DNA from: JAEZAA01 sp964514485
GTDB lineage: Bacteria > Pseudomonadota > Gammaproteobacteria > Pseudomonadales > Oleiphilaceae
Length of the DNA: 10,415 nt
NCBI GenBank assembly: GCA_964514485.1
Contig: CAZEWG010000067.1
Location: 1 to 10,415, forward strand
Reading direction: 5' to 3'
Below, in pieces: positions 7,047 to 10,415 of this stretch. Below the pieces are notes generated by a model that worked only from the letters and a program-made list of their open reading frames with translations, made no database searches and had not been told where the DNA came from. Both the position numbers and the translations under genes were made by a program. The number at the start of each line of letters is the position of its first letter. The first letter of the stretch is position 1.

Positions 7047-7079
7047 ACTATTGACACGCCTGGGAAGGATGTCAAAATT
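7047..7079. promoter_or_regulatory. Overlapping face-to-face promoter pair for the DUF4124 gene and the ilv operon
   Basis: A perfect consensus -35 TTGACA occurs at 7051-7056 on the plus strand, and a second one on the minus strand at 7075-7070, forming an inverted repeat with a 13-base spacer. On the plus strand the best -10 is CAAAAT (7073-7078, spacer 16, 4 of 6 matches). On the minus strand AATAGT (7052-7047, spacer 17, 4 of 6 matches) fits. Each -35 overlaps the -10 of the other promoter, so two polymerases could not bind at once. The plus promoter would give ilvI a leader of about 300 bases; the minus one would give the DUF4124 gene a leader of about 130 bases. Motif-based prediction only. 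Confidence 0.55.
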
Positions 7080-7084
7080 GTCGA

Positions 7085-7386
7085 TTGCCTAGGTGATGAG
7101 GGCGACTGCTGCATATTACCCCCATGCAGTCCTTCCCTTGGAGTAAACCACACATATCTGCATTTGCAAGCTGGCGGCGTCACAACACGCCACAGAAGGA
7201 TTGCTTGAGCGCGTACAACGCAGGCCCAAGCACGTCAAATAGAGATGACCTCTCGCGATGACTAAGGCTGGTGTGGCAAGTCTTTCTGAACCTCATGGTT
7301 TGGGCGGGCCTTTTCGGTTATTCCATAACCCCTTTCGTACGCGCAGACGGCGCACGAAAGATACGCGAAAGAGAGGATATTAAACC
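7085..7386 (+). promoter_or_regulatory. Long structured untranslated leader of ilvI
   Basis: About 300 bases lie between the predicted promoter and the ilvI start, with no gene I can support. Stems visible: CTGCAT/ATGCAG (7109-7114 with 7124-7129), GGTTAT/ATAACC with a 3-base loop (7316-7330), and CTTTCGT/ACGAAAG extended by three further pairs after a mismatch (7332-7360), ending 26 bases before the start codon. There is no obvious GC stem with a T-tract, and no short ORF rich in Ile, Leu or Val codons, so the classical enteric attenuator is not visible. The ilvI ribosome binding site GAGAGGA is at 7371-7377. Regulation by this leader is an inference from its length and structure. Confidence 0.4.
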
Positions 7387-9108
7387 GTGGAGTTATTATC
7401 AGGCGCAGACATGATCGTCCGATCCTTGCAGGATGAGGGCGTCGAGTATATCTATGGCTACCCCGGTGGTGCCGCGCTTCATATCTACGATGCATTGTTT
7501 CGCCAGGACAAGGTAAAGCACGTCCTGGTTCGCCATGAGCAGGCCGCTACTCATATGGCAGATGGCTATGCCCGTGCGACAGGCAAGGCCGGTGTGGTTC
7601 TGGTGACCTCCGGTCCGGGGGCAACCAATGCCGTGACGGGGATTGCCACTGCCTTTATGGACTCCATCCCCATGGTGGTACTGTGTGGCCAGGTGCCCAC
7701 CACCTTGATCGGTGAGGATGCCTTCCAGGAAACGGACATGATGGGTGTGTCCCGCCCCATCGTGAAGCACAACTTGAGTGTGCGCGATCCGCAGAAAATC
7801 CCCGAAATTATCAAAACGGCGTTCTATCTGGCGCAAAGTGGCCGCCCAGGCCCGGTCGTGGTTGATATTCCCAAGGATATGACCACGCCCAACGAGCGCT
7901 ATGAGTACAGCTATCCGAAGAAAATCAAACTGCGCTCCTATAACCCGCCCGTGCGGGGCCATGCCGGTCAGATCAAAAAGGCCGTTGACCTGATGCTCGC
8001 AGCCAAGCGCCCGGTGATTTATGCCGGCGGTGGTGTGATTTTGGGCCAGGCCTCCGCCGAGCTGACGGAAATGACCCGCCTGTTAGGCTTCCCCATTACC
8101 AATACGCTGATGGGGATCGGCTGCTATCCAGCCACCGACAAACAGCACCTGGGCTGGCTGGGGATGCATGGTACTTATGAAGCCAACATGGCGATGCACC
8201 ACAGTGACCTGATCATTGCCATCGGCGCCCGTTTTGATGACCGGGTGACCAATGCCACTGAGAAGTTTTGCCCCGGTGCCAAAATTGTCCATGTGGATAT
8301 CGACCCGGCTTCTATCTCCAAGACCGTTGAAGTGGATGTGCCCATCGTTGGGCCGGTCGACTCCGTCTTGAAAGACATGCTGGCGCTGATCAAAGAAGCC
8401 AAGGCCAGCGTTGATGCGGATGCCTTGAGTGCCTGGTGGCGTCAGATTGAAGAGTGGCGCAAGGTGCACGGCATGCGCTATCACCGGGATGAGAATGGCC
8501 CGATCAAACCCCAGGAGGTGATCGAGGCGCTCTATCAGGTGACCAAGGGTGAAGCTTACGTGACGTCTGACGTGGGTCAGCACCAGATGTTTGCCGCTCA
8601 GTACTACAAGTTCGACAAGCCGAACCGCTGGATCAACTCCGGTGGTCTGGGCACCATGGGCTTTGGCTTGCCGGCGGCGATGGGCATCAAGCTCAACTTC
8701 CCGGACGACGAAGTCGTGTGCGTGACCGGTGAGGGCAGTATCCAGATGAATATCCAGGAGCTCTCCACCTGTAAGCAGTACGGTTTGCCGGTGAAGATCG
8801 TCAACCTGAACAACCAGGCCCTGGGTATGGTGAAGCAGTGGCAGGATATGAACTATGAATCCCGCCACTCCCAGTCCTACATGGAATCCCTGCCGGATTT
8901 CATGAAGCTGGTGGATGCCTATGGCCATGTTGGGATCACCGTGAAAAAGCGTGAGGAGCTCATTCCCGCGCTGGAGAAGGCCTTCGCCATGAAGGACCGA
9001 CTGGTGTTCCTGGATATATATGTGGACCCGACCGAGCACGTTTACCCCATGCAGGTAGCGCGCGGTTCCATGAAAGATATGTGGTTGAGCAAAACGGAGA
9101 GGGTCTGA
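7387..9108 (+). CDS. ilvI: Acetolactate synthase (AHAS III-type) large catalytic subunit
   Basis: The ThDP- and FAD-dependent catalytic subunit condenses two pyruvates to 2-acetolactate, or pyruvate and 2-ketobutyrate to 2-aceto-2-hydroxybutyrate, the first common step to valine, leucine and isoleucine. Its 573 residues match E. coli IlvI (574) from the first residues (MELLSGADMIVRSL) to the final MWLSKTERV. The pyrimidine domain has the catalytic Glu51 in VRHEQAA; a central domain covers about 190-325; the diphosphate domain carries GEGS (448-451) and the paired Asn475/Asn476. Where the classical ThDP motif has GDG, the metal-binding Asp is Glu449 here; I recall the same in other gamma- and betaproteobacterial IlvI proteins, so it is probably a lineage variant. 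The start is GTG at 7387 with GAGAGGA nine bases upstream. The ilvH start follows the stop by 4 bases, so the two subunits are translated together. Confidence 0.97.
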   Translation: MELLSGADMIVRSLQDEGVEYIYGYPGGAALHIYDALFRQDKVKHVLVRHEQAATHMADGYARATGKAGVVLVTSGPGATNAVTGIATAFMDSIPMVVLCGQVPTTLIGEDAFQETDMMGVSRPIVKHNLSVRDPQKIPEIIKTAFYLAQSGRPGPVVVDIPKDMTTPNERYEYSYPKKIKLRSYNPPVRGHAGQIKKAVDLMLAAKRPVIYAGGGVILGQASAELTEMTRLLGFPITNTLMGIGCYPATDKQHLGWLGMHGTYEANMAMHHSDLIIAIGARFDDRVTNATEKFCPGAKIVHVDIDPASISKTVEVDVPIVGPVDSVLKDMLALIKEAKASVDADALSAWWRQIEEWRKVHGMRYHRDENGPIKPQEVIEALYQVTKGEAYVTSDVGQHQMFAAQYYKFDKPNRWINSGGLGTMGFGLPAAMGIKLNFPDDEVVCVTGEGSIQMNIQELSTCKQYGLPVKIVNLNNQALGMVKQWQDMNYESRHSQSYMESLPDFMKLVDAYGHVGITVKKREELIPALEKAFAMKDRLVFLDIYVDPTEHVYPMQVARGSMKDMWLSKTERV

Positions 9109-9112
9109 CAGC

Positions 9113-9604
9113 ATGCGCCGTATTATTTCTGTATTGCTTGAAAACGAACCCGGTGCCCTGTCGCGGGTTGTCGGTCTGTTCTCTCAGCGCAATTACAACA
9201 TTGAAACCTTGACCGTGGCACCCACCGAAGACCCGACTCTGTCGCGTCTGACGGTGATGACCACGGGTTCTGACCGGGTGATCGAGCAGATTACCAAGCA
9301 GCTCAACAAGCTGATTGAAGTGGTCAAGCTGGTTGATCTGACCGAAGGCGCCCACATCGAGCGCGAGCTAATGCTGATCAAGGTGAAGGCCACCGGCTCC
9401 CAGCGTGCCGAGATCAAGCGCACCGTGGATATCTTTCGCGGCCAGATCGTGGATGTGACCAGTACTGTGTACACCGTGCAGTTGGTTGGTAATAGCGATA
9501 AACTAGACGCTTTTATCCAGGCCATTGGCACCGGTTGCATCATGGAAGTGGTGCGTTCGGGAGTTTCGGGTATTGCCCGGGGCGAAAAAGTTCTAAGCCT
9601 GTGA
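9113..9604 (+). CDS. ilvH: Acetolactate synthase small regulatory subunit
   Basis: IlvH activates the catalytic subunit and gives feedback inhibition by valine. The 163 residues equal the E. coli IlvH length. The N-terminal ACT domain (about 4-75) begins RRIISVLLENEPGALSRV; Asn11, Gly14, Ser17 and Asn29, positions where E. coli IlvH changes relieve valine inhibition, are all conserved, so this enzyme is predicted to be valine sensitive. The C-terminal ACT-like domain contains IFRGQIVDVTSTVYTVQL and ends VSGIARGEKVLSL. The ATG at 9113 has GGAGAGGG (9096-9103) inside the end of ilvI, and only 4 bases separate the genes. ilvC follows after 83 bases, consistent with one ilvIHC transcript. Confidence 0.97.
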   Translation: MRRIISVLLENEPGALSRVVGLFSQRNYNIETLTVAPTEDPTLSRLTVMTTGSDRVIEQITKQLNKLIEVVKLVDLTEGAHIERELMLIKVKATGSQRAEIKRTVDIFRGQIVDVTSTVYTVQLVGNSDKLDAFIQAIGTGCIMEVVRSGVSGIARGEKVLSL

Positions 9605-9687
9605 GCGCGGATCAGTCAGCGTTTTCCGGAATAATCCTTTACAAAGCAGGAGCCGCGAGAGGCGGCATCGACAAATAGGGGAAAATC
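9605..9687 (+). other. ilvH-ilvC spacer with a small hairpin
   Basis: This 83-base gap contains a GCCGC/GCGGC stem (9652-9656 with 9662-9666) with a GAGAG loop, and the ilvC ribosome binding site AGGGG (9677-9681). I see no T-tract terminator and no convincing promoter, so ilvC is probably co-transcribed with ilvIH. The stem could alter the relative expression of ilvC, but this is only a possibility. Confidence 0.4.
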
Positions 9688-10415
9688 ATGCAAGTGTATT
9701 ACGACAAAGATTGCGATCTTTCGATTGTACAGAGTAAGAAAGTCGCGATCATTGGCTATGGTTCGCAAGGCCATGCTCACGCGAACAACCTGAAAGACTC
9801 CGGCGTTGAAGTGGTTGTTGCACTGCGCCCCGGCTCCGCTTCCGCGGCCAAGGCGGAAGGTGCGGGCCTGACCGTTAAAGCGGTAGACGAAGCCTGCCAG
9901 TGGGCTGACATCGTGATGGTATTGGCGCCTGACGAAAACCAAGGTGCGATCTACAAGGAAAGCATCGAACCGAACCTGAAAAAAGGCGCGGTGCTGGCTT
10001 TCGCCCACGGCTTCAACATCCACTACAACCAGATCGTTCCCCGCGCGGACCTGGACGTCATCATGATCGCGCCCAAGGCGCCTGGTCATACTGTGCGTTC
10101 CGAGTTTGTGAAAGGCGGCGGTATTCCTGACCTGATCGCGGTGCACCAGGATGCGACTGGCCAGGCTAAAAACATCGCCCTGTCTTACGCATCCGCAATT
10201 GGCGGCGGCCGCACCGGTATCATTGAAACCACTTTCAAAGACGAGACTGAAACCGACCTGTTCGGTGAGCAGGCCGTTCTGTGTGGTGGCGCGGTTGAGC
10301 TGGTTAAAGCAGGCTTTGAAACCCTGGTTGAAGCGGGCTACGCACCGGAAATGGCTTACTTCGAGTGTCTGCACGAGCTCAAGCTGATCGTGGACCTGAT
10401 GTACGAAGGCGGCAT
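9688..10415 (+). CDS. ilvC: Ketol-acid reductoisomerase, class I (partial, C-terminus outside window)
   Basis: IlvC carries out the Mg-dependent alkyl shift and NADPH reduction of 2-acetolactate to 2,3-dihydroxyisovalerate, and the parallel isoleucine step. The visible 242 residues align from the first residue with short class I enzymes of about 338 residues such as that of Pseudomonas, not the longer E. coli form. The N-terminal Rossmann domain has GYGSQGH (23-29), and Arg47, Ser50 and Ser52 in LRPGSAS are the residues expected to bind the NADPH phosphate. His107 in FAHGF is the conserved active-site histidine. The knotted C-terminal domain begins at about 180, with metal ligands Asp190 and Glu194 in DLFGEQ. 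The ATG at 9688 is preceded by AGGGG at a 6-base spacing. The last part, including the remaining metal ligands, lies beyond the window. Confidence 0.98.
   Translation, partial: MQVYYDKDCDLSIVQSKKVAIIGYGSQGHAHANNLKDSGVEVVVALRPGSASAAKAEGAGLTVKAVDEACQWADIVMVLAPDENQGAIYKESIEPNLKKGAVLAFAHGFNIHYNQIVPRADLDVIMIAPKAPGHTVRSEFVKGGGIPDLIAVHQDATGQAKNIALSYASAIGGGRTGIIETTFKDETETDLFGEQAVLCGGAVELVKAGFETLVEAGYAPEMAYFECLHELKLIVDLMYEGG

Noticed and set aside
7096..7146. A 16-codon ORF in the ilv leader as an attenuator leader peptide
   Set aside because: It has only scattered Val and Leu codons, a poorly placed ribosome binding site, and no terminator/antiterminator pair downstream.
8083..9114. A 343-codon open frame on the minus strand opposite ilvI
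   Set aside because: Same explanation: a shadow of the ilvI codon pattern, with no recognisable protein motif.
1..10415. Mobile elements, CRISPR arrays, tRNA/rRNA genes, defence or biosynthetic islands
   Set aside because: I found no repeat-spacer pattern, transposase or integrase motif or tRNA cloverleaf. In E. coli an rRNA operon follows clpB, but here that place holds the DUF481 gene.

Overview
The window looks like ordinary core chromosome of a gammaproteobacterium. The gene order bamD | rluD-pgeF-clpB is the one familiar from Escherichia coli and Pseudomonas. The protein sequences, and an ilvI-ilvH-ilvC cluster, point more to a Pseudomonas/Marinobacter/Oceanospirillales-type organism than to an enteric. 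GC content is moderately high throughout. I see no transposase, integrase, phage gene, tRNA, rRNA or CRISPR array, and no clear sign of horizontal transfer. The genus is an inference; only the class is well supported.

Layout: (1) 1-749, minus strand, most of bamD, an outer-membrane assembly lipoprotein that runs off the left edge. (2) 750-902, a divergent intergenic region with a strong hairpin and a 12-bp palindrome just upstream of rluD. (3) 903-2607, rluD and pgeF, overlapping by 20 bases. (4) 2608-5323, clpB behind a sigma-32-like heat-shock promoter, ending in a 32-bp perfect palindrome that should terminate transcription from both sides. (5) 5412-6907, minus strand, two exported proteins of poorly characterised families (DUF481 outer-membrane barrel and DUF4124). 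(6) 6908-7386, a 479-base divergent region with an overlapping, face-to-face promoter pair and a long structured leader. (7) 7387-10415, ilvI-ilvH-ilvC, the first two enzymatic steps of branched-chain amino acid synthesis, with ilvC cut by the right edge.

The genes form three functional groups. Envelope: BamD inserts barrels such as the DUF481 protein, PgeF corrects peptidoglycan precursors, and DUF4124 is exported. Protein and ribosome quality: RluD modifies 23S rRNA and ClpB resolves aggregates. Amino acid synthesis: IlvIH makes acetohydroxy acids and IlvC isomerises and reduces them.

I did not find a new multi-gene system. What deserves a second look is regulatory: the rluD leader hairpin, the symmetrical divergent promoter at 7047-7079, and the long ilv leader that lacks a recognisable branched-chain leader peptide.
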